Shown one piece after another: positions 34,808 through 43,478 of a stretch of 64,000 nt of DNA. Numbering within the stretch: position 1 is the first letter of the stretch; each line of letters starts with the position of its first letter. The translations under genes and the position numbers were made by a program. The stretch comes from Ardenticatenaceae bacterium. GTDB lineage: Bacteria; Chloroflexota; Anaerolineae; Promineifilales; Promineifilaceae. The stretch covers positions 62,001-126,000 of the forward strand of contig JACKCC010000010.1 of assembly GCA_020634245.1 (NCBI GenBank), given 5' to 3'. Below the pieces are notes generated by a model. It had not been told where the DNA came from, did not search any database, and worked only from the letters and a program-made list of their open reading frames with translations.

Positions 34808-37789
34808 TTATCGAATCTGCCAACCGTAATATCCGGCACGGGCCATAACATCTGTCGTCTGTTCTTTAGCAGTCGCCAAAGCCGTTTCTGCATCAATAGC
34901 ATCATTCAGATAAGCGCCAATTTGCTCACCCATAATCTGGGCATTGATTTCACCCCATTCAGGAATCAACGGGCGCCAATTTTCGTTGGCACATGCCAAC
35001 TGTTCCAAAATAACCGGGTACTCGGGGAAACGGGCCTGCATTTCCGGGTCCGCCATCGTGGACAAACGAATCGGATCGCCGCCAGCTTCCACAATTAGGC
35101 GATCAGCTTCCTTGCTGGTCATCCATTGAATGAAGAGGAAAGCCGCTTCCTTATTCGCCGAATTCTCAGCAATACCCATGGAAAAACCGCCTGTTTCTGC
35201 GCCACATATACCGTCCGGACCAACCGGATGCAAAGCATAACCGACCTTGCCATCCACCAATGATTGTTCCGGATCACGGCTCATTGCCGCAATCTTCAAG
35301 GCATCAACATAGATAGCCGAATCACCTTGCAAGAAAGCATTGGCTTCTTCACCAAAACCCCAGTTCAAAACACCGGTCGGTGAATTTTCTACAATACGCT
35401 TCAAAGCTTCCGTCGCGGCCAATGCCTGCGGAGTGTCAAGCGTTACTGTCCAGAAATCATCGAAGATGTCAGCGCCGTAGGGGCTGGCGTGCAGCAGCCA
35501 AGCATGGGTAGCGTTACCACCGGTTTGACCCCGACTGGTCATGCCATACATATCTGGCACGTTCTCGGTAATAAACTCGGCAACATCGAACATTTCATCA
35601 TAAGTAGTAGGCACTTCCAGACCGTATTCTTCAAAGATGTCGGCCCGATAAGCCATAATGCTGGCTTCTGCTCCATAGGGCACACCGTACAATCCCTGAC
35701 CAGCACCGGAAAGATAACCGCGGCGACCACCTGCTATGGAACCGGAATTGATGTAAGCAGGCACAATATCATCTGGGTCATAAGTGGGATCAACCAGGTT
35801 GGCCATAGTGAAGAATTGACTCAAATCGGCCAGGTAGCCCTTACTCACGTAATCGGTTTTGTTAAAAACAACCCAGGCCACCACATCATATTCACCCTGA
35901 CCGGCCGGTTTACTCAGTTCCAAAACCTGCTTGTCCCGCATCGCCTGGTATTCTATGTAATCCAGTTCTACATTGATGCCGGTTTCTGCTTCAAACGCGG
36001 CCACAACTTCTTCCGCCTTGGTGAAATGGGATAAAGAAGGCCAGCTTACCACAATCGTTGTGCCGGCATATGGGGCGTATCGTTCCGCGGCGGTGGTGTA
36101 ATAACCGGAACGCTCCATCAATTCTTCGGTTTGCGCCTTGGCATTGGCCAGCGCTGTCTCCGCATCAATTTCGTCATTGAGGTAAGCGCCAATTTGTTCA
36201 CCCATGATTTGAGCGTTAAGTTCGCCCCATTCCGGGATTAACGGCCGCCAGTTTTCATTGGCACAGGCTAACTGCTCCAAAATGACAGGGTACTCGGGGA
36301 AGCGGGCTTGCAGTTCCGGATCGGCCATTGTGGACAAACGAACCGGATCACCACCAGCTTCAACCACCCTGCGGTCGCCTTCTTTGCTGGTCATATATTG
36401 CAAGAACAGGTAGGCGGCTTCTTTGTTGGCTGAGTTCTCGGCAATACCCATAGAGAAACCACCCGTTTCGGCACCACAGATACCTTCAGGGCCAACCGGA
36501 TGCAGGGCATAACCAACTTTGCCATCAACCAGTGACTGTTCTGGGTCCCGGCTCATAGCAGCAATCTTCAGCGCATCAACGTAAATAGCAGAGTCGCCCT
36601 GTAAGAAAGCGTTGGCTTCTTCACCAAAACCCCAGTTCAAAACACCGGGAGGCGAGTTCTCCACAATCCGCTTTAAGGCCTGTGTTGCAGCTAACGCCTG
36701 GGGCGTATCCAGCGTCACGTTCCATTGATCATCGAAAATGTCAGCGCCATAGGGGCTGGCGTGCAGCAGCCAGGCATGGGTGGCGTTGCCGCCGGTCTGG
36801 CCCCGGCTGGTCATCCCGTACATGTCCGGTACGTTTTCGGTGATAAACTCGGCCACTTCAAACATTTCGTCGTAGGTAGTGGGTACTTCCAGCCCATATT
36901 CTTCAAAGATGTCGGCACGGTAAGCCATGATGCTGGCTTCGGCACCAAAGGGCACGCCGTACATAGCAGATGTGGGGCCAGAAAGGTAGCCGCGACGCCC
37001 GCCAGCTACCGAACCTGAGTTCACGTATGCCGGAACCAAATCTTCCCGGTCATAGGTAGGATCGGTCAGGGCAGCATTGGTAAACCATTTGCTTAAGTCT
37101 GTCAGGTAACCTTTGTTAACAAAATCGGTTTTATTGAAAACAACCCAGGCGACAATGTCATATTCGCCCTGGCCAGCCGGTTTGCTCAGTTCCAGGATTT
37201 GTTTATCGCGCATGGCCTGATATTCGATGTAATCCAGTTCGACGTTGATGCCGGTTGCGGCACTAAATTCTTCTACAACGCTTTGGGCTTTTTGAAAGTG
37301 TGAAAGGGAGGGCCAACTAACAACAATTGTTGTTTCATCGAGGCCATTGGCTTTGGCAACGGCCGCATACGTGGCCAGGGTTGCTGGTTCCACATAGGCT
37401 GCTTCTTCAGCGGCAGCGGTCGCAGCTTCGGCCTCAGCAGCAGCGGCAGAGGCCTCAGCCTCGGCGGCTTCCAGGGCAGCTTGAGCAGCCGCCAGTTCTT
37501 CAGCGCTGGCGTCTGCTGCGGCATCCAGGGCGGCCTGAGCTTCAGCCAGAGCAGCTTCGGCCTCGGCAGCTCTCGTTTCGGCTTCGGCGGCGGCGGCTTC
37601 AGCAGCTTCTAATTCGGCGGCTTTTGCTTCGGCTTCGGCGGCAGCAGCAGCGGCGGCTTCCGCTTCGGCAGCAGGATCGGATTCCTGGGCCGGGGATTCG
37701 GTTGGGGTGTCACCACCGCAGGCAACAAGTCCCACTACCAACAGCAGGATCAAAAATATACTCAGGTAACGGCCGTATACGTGTTTCAT
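34808..37789 (-). CDS. Lipoprotein sugar-binding protein with two fused, nearly identical SBP domains
   Basis: The 993-residue protein starts with a lipoprotein signal and a clear lipobox (VVGLVACGG, C24). Next is an Ala/Glu-rich segment (about 38-140), strongly predicted as one long helix or coiled coil. Two copies of an extracellular solute-binding domain (family 1) follow, at about residues 153-576 and 577-993. Both copies carry TTIVVSWPSLSHF, INVELDYIEYQAMRDKQ, EYGLEVPTTYDEMF, GMTSRGQTGGNATHAWLLHA, NWGFGEEANAFLQGDSAIYV and EQLACANENWRPLIPEWGE. The copies differ at few positions, indicating a recent duplication. Ordinary SBPs of this type have one domain of about 420 residues. It serves the two downstream permeases. 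Confidence 0.93.
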   Translation of the reverse strand: MKHVYGRYLSIFLILLLVVGLVACGGDTPTESPAQESDPAAEAEAAAAAAAEAEAKAAELEAAEAAAAEAETRAAEAEAALAEAQAALDAAADASAEELAAAQAALEAAEAEASAAAAEAEAATAAAEEAAYVEPATLATYAAVAKANGLDETTIVVSWPSLSHFQKAQSVVEEFSAATGINVELDYIEYQAMRDKQILELSKPAGQGEYDIVAWVVFNKTDFVNKGYLTDLSKWFTNAALTDPTYDREDLVPAYVNSGSVAGGRRGYLSGPTSAMYGVPFGAEASIMAYRADIFEEYGLEVPTTYDEMFEVAEFITENVPDMYGMTSRGQTGGNATHAWLLHASPYGADIFDDQWNVTLDTPQALAATQALKRIVENSPPGVLNWGFGEEANAFLQGDSAIYVDALKIAAMSRDPEQSLVDGKVGYALHPVGPEGICGAETGGFSMGIAENSANKEAAYLFLQYMTSKEGDRRVVEAGGDPVRLSTMADPELQARFPEYPVILEQLACANENWRPLIPEWGELNAQIMGEQIGAYLNDEIDAETALANAKAQTEELMERSGYYTTAAERYAPYAGTTIVVSWPSLSHFTKAEEVVAAFEAETGINVELDYIEYQAMRDKQVLELSKPAGQGEYDVVAWVVFNKTDYVSKGYLADLSQFFTMANLVDPTYDPDDIVPAYINSGSIAGGRRGYLSGAGQGLYGVPYGAEASIMAYRADIFEEYGLEVPTTYDEMFDVAEFITENVPDMYGMTSRGQTGGNATHAWLLHASPYGADIFDDFWTVTLDTPQALAATEALKRIVENSPTGVLNWGFGEEANAFLQGDSAIYVDALKIAAMSRDPEQSLVDGKVGYALHPVGPDGICGAETGGFSMGIAENSANKEAAFLFIQWMTSKEADRLIVEAGGDPIRLSTMADPEMQARFPEYPVILEQLACANENWRPLIPEWGEINAQIMGEQIGAYLNDAIDAETALATAKEQTTDVMARAGYYGWQIR

Positions 37790-38013
37790 GTTTCCATCTT
37801 CTCCTATAAATATTTTCTAAATCAGATAGGTAAACCACAAAAGTCTATTGGTAAAAAAGTCTGCCGTTTCTTTGTAGTTTACTCAGGGAAAACGGGAGAA
37901 CCACTGCCGTTTTATTCAAAACACTTTCCCGTTTTCGCCCAAAAGCCAGTCCGTGAAAAATAACTGAATTAATTTTGAGCCATACACGCCCTCCGACACA
38001 ATAACCTCATGAA

Positions 38014-39078
38014 TTACAACATTGCCTTAAACGGCAAATCAGGTTCCATCACAAAAGCATCATCAAAGCCGCGGGGATATTGGTAAACCGTCTTACATTT
38101 ATCGTTGGGATAGACATATTTACCCCCAACCTGCCAGATAAATGGCGTAAATTGATATTGAAGCCGATCCTTTTTCATATTCCATAACATCAAAATCTCA
38201 TTAGGATCCGCCTGGAAATTTGTCCAAATATCGTGGTGAACGGGAATAACCACTTCCGTATTGAGACATTCAGCCATGCGCAAGATATCAACCGAAGTCA
38301 TTTTGTCGGTCATACCGCGCGGATTTTCACCAAATGAACCCAGAGCCACATGAATCTTGTGGTCATTGCCATGTTTAGCGTAATAATTGGAGTAATGGGA
38401 ATCGCCACTGTGGTAGAGATTGCCACCCGGCGTTTTGAAAAGGTAATTAACTGCTTTTTTGTCCATATCCTGGGGCATTTTGTTCTTCAAAACGACACCA
38501 GGAGGCGCTGTAACCAGCTCGGTCCGATCAAACGAGTCCAAAACCACAATTTGTGTATCTCTAATGTCAACTGTGTCGCCTGGCTTAACAACGATACAGC
38601 GCTCTGCAGGTACACCCCAACTCACCCATAGGTCAACACAAGTTTGGGGGCCGATGAAGGGAACGGCCGTGTCACAATTCTGGAGAACAGCCGCAGCAAC
38701 ATTGGGGTCAATGTGATCACCATGATCGTGAGTGGCTAATATGGCATCAACTTGTTTAATGGCAAACGGGTCCAAAACACAAACCGAATTTCTTAGATTA
38801 GGCTGTAATTTTTTCACACCAATCATTCTTTGGTGTTGATGCTGCGGTGTCATCAGCGGATTTGCTTTGGTTCGTTTGCCGGTTTTAACCCATAAATCGA
38901 TACAAATATTGGTATTCCCTTCCGTTTTTAACCAGATGCCGACGCAGCCCAGCCACCACATGGCAAAGGTTCCCGGCTCAACAACCTCCTGCTCAATTTC
39001 CTCATTGAGCCAGGTACCCCATTCTGGAAAATTCTGCAGTATCCAGGATTCTCTTGTAATTTCATTCACATTGGGCAT
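38014..39078 (-). CDS. ulaG: L-ascorbate-6-phosphate lactonase (UlaG family)
   Basis: This 354-residue metallo-beta-lactamase-fold enzyme matches enterobacterial UlaG nearly end to end in its landmarks. These are ITRESWIL, FPEWG.WLNEEIEQE, PGTFAMWWLGC.GIWLK, GVKKLQPNLR, VLDPFAI and THDHGDHID (H117, H119, D121, H122). Further along are VPFIGPQTCVDLW, AVNYLFKTPGG, YHSGDSHYSNYYAKHGN, GMTDKMTS, WTNFQADP, FIWQVGG and the end DLPFKAML. UlaG hydrolyses L-ascorbate 6-phosphate to 3-keto-L-gulonate 6-phosphate using a divalent metal. AAGGAG lies nine bases before the ATG. It is the promoter-proximal gene of the operon and divergent from the SorC regulator. Confidence 0.95.
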   Translation of the reverse strand: MPNVNEITRESWILQNFPEWGTWLNEEIEQEVVEPGTFAMWWLGCVGIWLKTEGNTNICIDLWVKTGKRTKANPLMTPQHQHQRMIGVKKLQPNLRNSVCVLDPFAIKQVDAILATHDHGDHIDPNVAAAVLQNCDTAVPFIGPQTCVDLWVSWGVPAERCIVVKPGDTVDIRDTQIVVLDSFDRTELVTAPPGVVLKNKMPQDMDKKAVNYLFKTPGGNLYHSGDSHYSNYYAKHGNDHKIHVALGSFGENPRGMTDKMTSVDILRMAECLNTEVVIPVHHDIWTNFQADPNEILMLWNMKKDRLQYQFTPFIWQVGGKYVYPNDKCKTVYQYPRGFDDAFVMEPDLPFKAML

Positions 39079-39360
39079 CGTGTAGTTCTCCTTCCACCTT
39101 TGCGTTTGAACGGTTTCAATCGTCCATAAACCTCAGGCTGCTTGCACATATTTGCAACATTTGTGAATCTGTGCAAAAATAAGTTAACAAAGCATACAAT
39201 GAAAGTCAATCAAAATTGCCAAACTTGAACAAACGTGCATAAAAATTTGACATAACAACTGAAAACGTATTGAAAAAATCAAATCCAAGATATTTTCCGA
39301 GAACTAAATTTTGTTGTTTGCACATTTGCCCGTTTATTTCAGGCAAAGGGACGAGAAATC
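39079..39360. promoter_or_regulatory. Divergent regulatory region between ulaG and the SorC regulator, with TTGCACA half-sites
   Basis: This AT-rich spacer of 282 bases must hold both divergent promoters. TTGCACA at 39142-39148 has an inverted partner TGTGCAA at 39170-39176. A third copy, TTGCACA, lies at 39318-39324 close to the regulator start. The spacing and symmetry suit a multimeric SorC-type repressor, which often binds two separated sites. No -10/-35 pair is claimed. The half-site reading is tentative because 7-mers in AT-rich DNA can recur by chance. Confidence 0.5.
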
Positions 39361-40302
39361 ATGCAGAGTCAAGAGGAAATGTTAGTCCACGTTGCCCGTA
39401 TGTATTACGAACGGGGCCAAACCCAGGCAGAAATCGGCCGTCAATTCCATATTTCACGCTCAACCGTGTCACGATTACTGCAAGAAGCACGGGATCGTAA
39501 TGTGGTTAGAATCAGCATCAACTATCCCTGGAAACGGGATTACGATTTGGAGCGGCAAATCTTCAAGCATTTCCAACTGCGTGAAGTGCGGGTTCTACAA
39601 AGCATGGACCGCCCCATGGCTGAGGTTTTCAAAGGAGTGGGAATGCTGGCAGCAGAGTATCTGGATAATTGCATTCGGGATGGGATGACATTGGGGGTTT
39701 CATACGGCCGTTCCATCGCCGCCACCATTCAACAACTCAACCCCTCGCGCCACGTAGATATGACAGTCGTTCAGATTTTGGGCGCACTGGGTTCCGGCAA
39801 TCCACTCATCGAAGGCCCTGACCTGGTGCGCGAAATTGCCACATTATATGGGGCAACTTATCGGTATTTATTCACTCCAATGATTGTGGAAAGCGAACAA
39901 ACAAGAAACTTACTGCTGCAAGAACCATACGTTCAGGAGACTTTGGAACTCGGCCGGAGTGCAGACGTAGTTATCCTGGGCATTGGCGCACATGCTGCGG
40001 AATCATCCGGATTGATCTGGACAGGTTATCTCAACCAAAAAGATATTGCTTTCCTCCGCAGCCGGGGGGCAGTTGGTCATATGTGTGCCCAACATTTTGA
40101 TGACCAGGGACGCGAACTGGATGTAACCTTTAACCGCCGGGTCATCAGTATTGGCCTGGATGCGTTACGAAAAATTGAAACAGTTATCGCTATTGCCGGC
40201 ACGCAAGAAAAAGCGCCGGCCATATTGGGCGCACTGCGAGGCAACTATATTGACGTGTTGATTACAGACGATAAGGCAGCACGATATATGCTGGCGGCGT
40301 AA
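39361..40302 (+). CDS. SorC-family sugar-responsive transcriptional regulator
   Basis: The 313-residue protein has an N-terminal helix-turn-helix (YYERGQTQAEIGRQFHIS, then RSTVSRLLQEAR). The SorC sugar-phosphate-binding domain follows, with LGVSYGRSIAAT, VVQILGALGSGNPL, ADVVILGIGA, GAVGHMCAQHFD, VISIGLDALRKI and GNYIDVLITDDKAA. It is divergent from ulaG, so it is the likely ligand-controlled regulator of the transport and catabolic operon. The classical enterobacterial system uses UlaR of the DeoR family instead. An AGGGACGAG motif precedes the ATG. Confidence 0.93.
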   Translation: MQSQEEMLVHVARMYYERGQTQAEIGRQFHISRSTVSRLLQEARDRNVVRISINYPWKRDYDLERQIFKHFQLREVRVLQSMDRPMAEVFKGVGMLAAEYLDNCIRDGMTLGVSYGRSIAATIQQLNPSRHVDMTVVQILGALGSGNPLIEGPDLVREIATLYGATYRYLFTPMIVESEQTRNLLLQEPYVQETLELGRSADVVILGIGAHAAESSGLIWTGYLNQKDIAFLRSRGAVGHMCAQHFDDQGRELDVTFNRRVISIGLDALRKIETVIAIAGTQEKAPAILGALRGNYIDVLITDDKAARYMLAA

Positions 40303-40311
40303 CGATTAAAG

Positions 40312-40968
40312 TCAAATTAAGCCCAGTTCTTTAGCTTTCAGCGCCGCCTGCGTGCGGTCGCGGACACCCAGTTTGCCCAAAATATTGGTCAAATGGTTCT
40401 TGACTGTGCCTTCCGTAATGAATAGTTCGGCAGCAATTTCTTTGTTGCTGGCTCCGGCAGCCACCTGCTGCAAAACTTCCAATTCCCGTTCGGAAAGTGG
40501 TTCGACCAGCGGCTGGCTGCTGATGGCTGGCTGCTGGCTGCCGGTGACGCGAGTGAACTCGCTGATCACTTTGGCGGCGACGGAGGGCTGGAGAAAAGAT
40601 TGGCCGCTGGCGGCGGCGCGGATGGCTTCGACCAGCTTGGTGGAGGAAACATCCTTGAGTAGATAGCCCACCGCTCCGGCGCGCAGGCCATCAAAGATGT
40701 GCTCGTCGTCGTCGAAGGTGGTGAGGACGATAACCCGGCTGTCGGGCTGGATTTGGGACAGACGGCGGGTGGCGGCCACGCCATCGAGGACGGGCATACG
40801 CAAATCCATCAACACAACGTCGGGATTGGTTTGGGCGGCAGTCCGGAGGGCCACTTCCCCATTTTCGGCTTCGCCCACGACTTCGATGTCGCTGTGGATG
40901 GAGAGCAGAGTACTTAATCCCTCGCGAAAAAGCGCTTGATCATCTACAAGTAATACGCGAATAGTCAT
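40312..40968 (-). CDS. NarL/FixJ-family response regulator
   Basis: The protein has 218 residues from ATG 40968 (MTIRVLLVDDQ). The receiver has D9-D10, phospho-acceptor D55 (VLMDLRMP) and the KDVSS lysine. The C-terminal LuxR helix-turn-helix is LSERELEVLQQVAAGASNKE and LFITEGTVKNHLTNIL. The longer frame to 41049 overlaps the upstream radical SAM gene and is rejected. It is the last gene of the DUF3253-kinase-radical SAM-regulator run and the partner of the kinase at 41847. Confidence 0.93.
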   Translation of the reverse strand: MTIRVLLVDDQALFREGLSTLLSIHSDIEVVGEAENGEVALRTAAQTNPDVVLMDLRMPVLDGVAATRRLSQIQPDSRVIVLTTFDDDEHIFDGLRAGAVGYLLKDVSSTKLVEAIRAAASGQSFLQPSVAAKVISEFTRVTGSQQPAISSQPLVEPLSERELEVLQQVAAGASNKEIAAELFITEGTVKNHLTNILGKLGVRDRTQAALKAKELGLI

Positions 40969-40970
40969 GT

Positions 40971-41843
40971 TCAAAATCCCAGGGTGAGTTGTGTTGCTGC
41001 CTGGGGTTGGTACGGCCGTAACCGATTCGCCATCCCAACCTGCTGACACAACTCGTCAAATAACATCTTCAACCGTTCATAGTTATTGGCCGGGGCAAAA
41101 TATTGCCCGCCAAACTGCCGCTCGTACTGCTGGCGCAGGCCGGGGAAATGGCGATCCAGCTTGTCATAATAGTACGACCGCTGCCGGTCACGCAAGGTAA
41201 CGCCAAAGCCGGGCAGGATGTAGGCTGCGCCATGTTCATGGGCCAGAGTGACGATCTGGCGGATGTTCTCCTCATTATCCTCGATAAAGGGCAGGATGGG
41301 CATCATCGTCACGCCGGTGAGAATGCCGTTGTCGGCCAGGATTTTCATGGCGCGGAGCCGGGCTGAGGGCGGCGGTGCGCCCGGTTCCAGCTTTTTGGCC
41401 AGTTGGTCGTCGGCGGTGGTGATGGTGAAGGAAACGGCCGTATACACCTCATTGATCCGACGCAGCAAATCCAAATCACGCAGCACCAAATCGCTCTTGG
41501 TGATAACGTGTACCGGAAAACGATAGCGGGCGATCAGTTCCAACGCCTGCTGCGTCAGCTTCAGTTTAGCCTCCACCGGCATGTACGGATCGTTCATTGA
41601 ACCGGTTCCAATCGTGCCTTTAACCCGTTTCCGCGCCAGCTCGTTTTCCAGCAGCTCGATGGCGTTTTCCTTATACAATATGTCGCTGAAATTTTCGATC
41701 TGGTAACATTCGCTGCGCGAGTCGCAGTAGATGCACTGATGCTGGCAGCCGCGGTACAAATTCATGCTGTATTTTAGCCCGAACCAGGTATCGGGCTGCT
41801 TAACGTGGGAGAGCATGACTTTGGCCTGGATCGGTTTGATCAT
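40971..41843 (-). CDS. SPL-family radical SAM protein
   Basis: The 290-residue protein has the radical SAM cluster motif CQHQCIYC (C33, C37, C40) and the context YSMNLYRGCQHQCIYCDSRS. Further landmarks are GTGSMNDPYMPVE, ITKSDLVLRDLDLL and SFTITTADD. It is related to spore photoproduct lyase-like and Rv2578c-like proteins, many of which are uncharacterised. The [4Fe-4S] cluster would cleave SAM to start radical chemistry; the substrate is unknown. It is unusual in sitting between the kinase (3 bases away) and its response regulator (2 bases away), implying co-expression with that signalling pair. Confidence 0.87.
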   Translation of the reverse strand: MIKPIQAKVMLSHVKQPDTWFGLKYSMNLYRGCQHQCIYCDSRSECYQIENFSDILYKENAIELLENELARKRVKGTIGTGSMNDPYMPVEAKLKLTQQALELIARYRFPVHVITKSDLVLRDLDLLRRINEVYTAVSFTITTADDQLAKKLEPGAPPPSARLRAMKILADNGILTGVTMMPILPFIEDNEENIRQIVTLAHEHGAAYILPGFGVTLRDRQRSYYYDKLDRHFPGLRQQYERQFGGQYFAPANNYERLKMLFDELCQQVGMANRLRPYQPQAATQLTLGF

Positions 41844-41846
41844 AAT

Positions 41847-43046
41847 TTATCCGGGCACGGCCGTTTCCAAACGCAGCCCCTTACCCGCCGCCGACTCAAT
41901 TGTCAGGCGGCCACCCAATAACTGCACCCGCTCCCGCATGCCAATGAGACCAAAACCATCACCGGCGGCAGCCGGTTTACCAACGCCGTTATCCTTAACA
42001 GACAGTCGAACCGTTTGCGGCAGGCTGTAATCCAGGGCCACATCGACACGGGAAGCGTGGGCATGCTTGCGCACGTTGGTCAGTGCCTCCTGGGCAACAC
42101 GGTAAAGCGTCAGTTTGGTCTGGGGATCCAACGAGCGCCGTGTGCCGATCAGTTCAAATTCGGCCACCATGCCCGAACTGCGCGTTTCCTGTACCAGAGC
42201 CATGATGGCGTCGCAAAGGGTACGATTGTCGGTAGGTGATTCGCGCAGGGCGGCAACGGATTGGCGTACGGCCGTTAACCCTTCCTTCGTCAACGTTTGC
42301 GCTTTCTCCAACGCGGCTTGTGCCCGTTCCGGGTCTTGGGTCATCACCACCCGCGCCGCTTCAATCTGTACATTCGCCACCGTCAAATAATGGCCCAAAT
42401 TGTCATGAATTTCCCGCGCTAACCGGTTTCGTTCTTGAATGGTGGCCATTTCTTCAGCCTGGACGGCATAACTGGCTAATTGATGATTGGCTTTTTCCAA
42501 TTGAACCATCAAGTCTTCGGCTTCTTCGCGAGCGCGCTGTTCGCCTAATCGGGCATCGGTGAAAGCGACGACAAATAAAATAGCCGGGATAAACACTAAC
42601 GTCAACCCGGTTATCTGGCTGGTGTCGCCCGTGGCCAGCCAGACAGGCAGCACTAAACCCACCATAGCCGAGAAATAAACGGGCCAACGCCAGATAGGCC
42701 GCAGCCGTTCCACGGCAATGGAGACGATGGGCAGTGATAAAAGCCAGGTTCCGTTAGCCCCCAGGATGATTTGGACGATTAAAACGAGAGTGATAGGGAT
42801 AATGAAGAGTACGGCCGTTTCCCATACCGAATCAAATCGATCAAACAAAACATCACTGTACCAGCCCCACAAAACATAAAGCACGCCAATGAGCAAAGAG
42901 ACAATAATGCCCCAAAGCGGCGGATCCCAACCGCTCTCCAGAAGAATACCGCCCAGAGCAATCCCGTAACCAATGATTACGACAGCAAAAAAAGCTGTAT
43001 ACGTGCTCTTTTTTTGTTTTGCCTTCCTAGATTTGTCTGGCAGCAT
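41847..43046 (-). CDS. NarL-type sensor histidine kinase with membrane N-terminus
   Basis: The 399-residue protein has about five to six transmembrane segments in the first 170 residues. A short coiled region follows, then the HisKA_3 motif ERNRLAREIHDNLGHYLTVA with the phospho-accepting histidine. The ATPase domain has ALTNVRKHAHAS, VKDNGVGKP and GFGLIGMRERVQLLGGRL. It signals to the response regulator two genes downstream. GAGGAC precedes the ATG, and the gene begins 12 bases after the DUF3253 gene ends. Confidence 0.92.
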   Translation of the reverse strand: MLPDKSRKAKQKKSTYTAFFAVVIIGYGIALGGILLESGWDPPLWGIIVSLLIGVLYVLWGWYSDVLFDRFDSVWETAVLFIIPITLVLIVQIILGANGTWLLSLPIVSIAVERLRPIWRWPVYFSAMVGLVLPVWLATGDTSQITGLTLVFIPAILFVVAFTDARLGEQRAREEAEDLMVQLEKANHQLASYAVQAEEMATIQERNRLAREIHDNLGHYLTVANVQIEAARVVMTQDPERAQAALEKAQTLTKEGLTAVRQSVAALRESPTDNRTLCDAIMALVQETRSSGMVAEFELIGTRRSLDPQTKLTLYRVAQEALTNVRKHAHASRVDVALDYSLPQTVRLSVKDNGVGKPAAAGDGFGLIGMRERVQLLGGRLTIESAAGKGLRLETAVPG

Positions 43047-43058
43047 TGTCGTCCTCGC

Positions 43059-43367
43059 TCAGTCAACTTCTTCTTCAATGACTAACCCGGCTTCCGTAAT
43101 TTGCAGGTGAATTAGACCCTTAACTTCTTTCGGGTCGGCCGGTTCACCTTTGCGCAAAATCGTCAGCAGCCCGGCTACTGCCAACTGCTTGCTCATCAGG
43201 CGGATACGCTTGAGCAGCGTCTGCCAATGGTTGGGCAGAATCACGCGGGCCACAGCCTCCGGCCGGACGACACCATCCGGACCGGCCTCGCGGCACATAT
43301 GCAAAATTGTTTCGCGCACCTCTTCGTCACTAACGCGGCGCGGCTTCTTGGGAATTTCTCTTGTCAT
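43059..43367 (-). CDS. DUF3253-like small protein
   Basis: The 102-residue protein has a winged-helix-like composition: VSDEEVRETILHMCREAGPD, VVRPEAVARVILPNHWQTLL, RIRLMSKQLAVAGLLTILRK and GEPADPKEVKGLIHLQI. This order matches DUF3253 proteins, whose function is not established. GGAG lies seven bases before the ATG. It heads the signalling operon and is separated from the YceI gene by a strong palindrome. Confidence 0.78.
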   Translation of the reverse strand: MTREIPKKPRRVSDEEVRETILHMCREAGPDGVVRPEAVARVILPNHWQTLLKRIRLMSKQLAVAGLLTILRKGEPADPKEVKGLIHLQITEAGLVIEEEVD

Positions 43368-43378
43368 TTATTTTCTCC

Positions 43379-43411
43379 ACGTGACAGTCACTTTAGAAGT
43401 GACTGTCACGT
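43379..43411. repeat. Perfect 15-bp inverted repeat, GTGACAGTCACTT type
   Basis: The exact arms at 43379-43393 and 43397-43411 surround a 3-base loop, between two divergent genes and only 12 bases before the DUF3253 start. The arms are themselves built of GTGAC/GTCAC half-palindromes. It could be an operator for both genes, or a REP-like repeat related to AGTGCCAGTCAC copies at 49090-49154 and 54307-54369. Confidence 0.65.
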
Positions 43412-43478
43412 TTGGGGTTATTGCCTTATTTTATCATATCCTTTGTCACACTCCCGCACTGAGCATAAAATACACACC

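Noticed and set aside
37327..37809. Arg/Leu/Gln-rich open frame on the plus strand
   Set aside because: It is the antisense shadow of the Ala/Glu-rich stalk of the binding protein; low complexity keeps all frames open.
43227..43478. N-terminal extension of the YceI frame
   Set aside because: It would run antisense through DUF3253 and the palindrome, and the ATG at 43479 gives a proper signal-anchor N-terminus.
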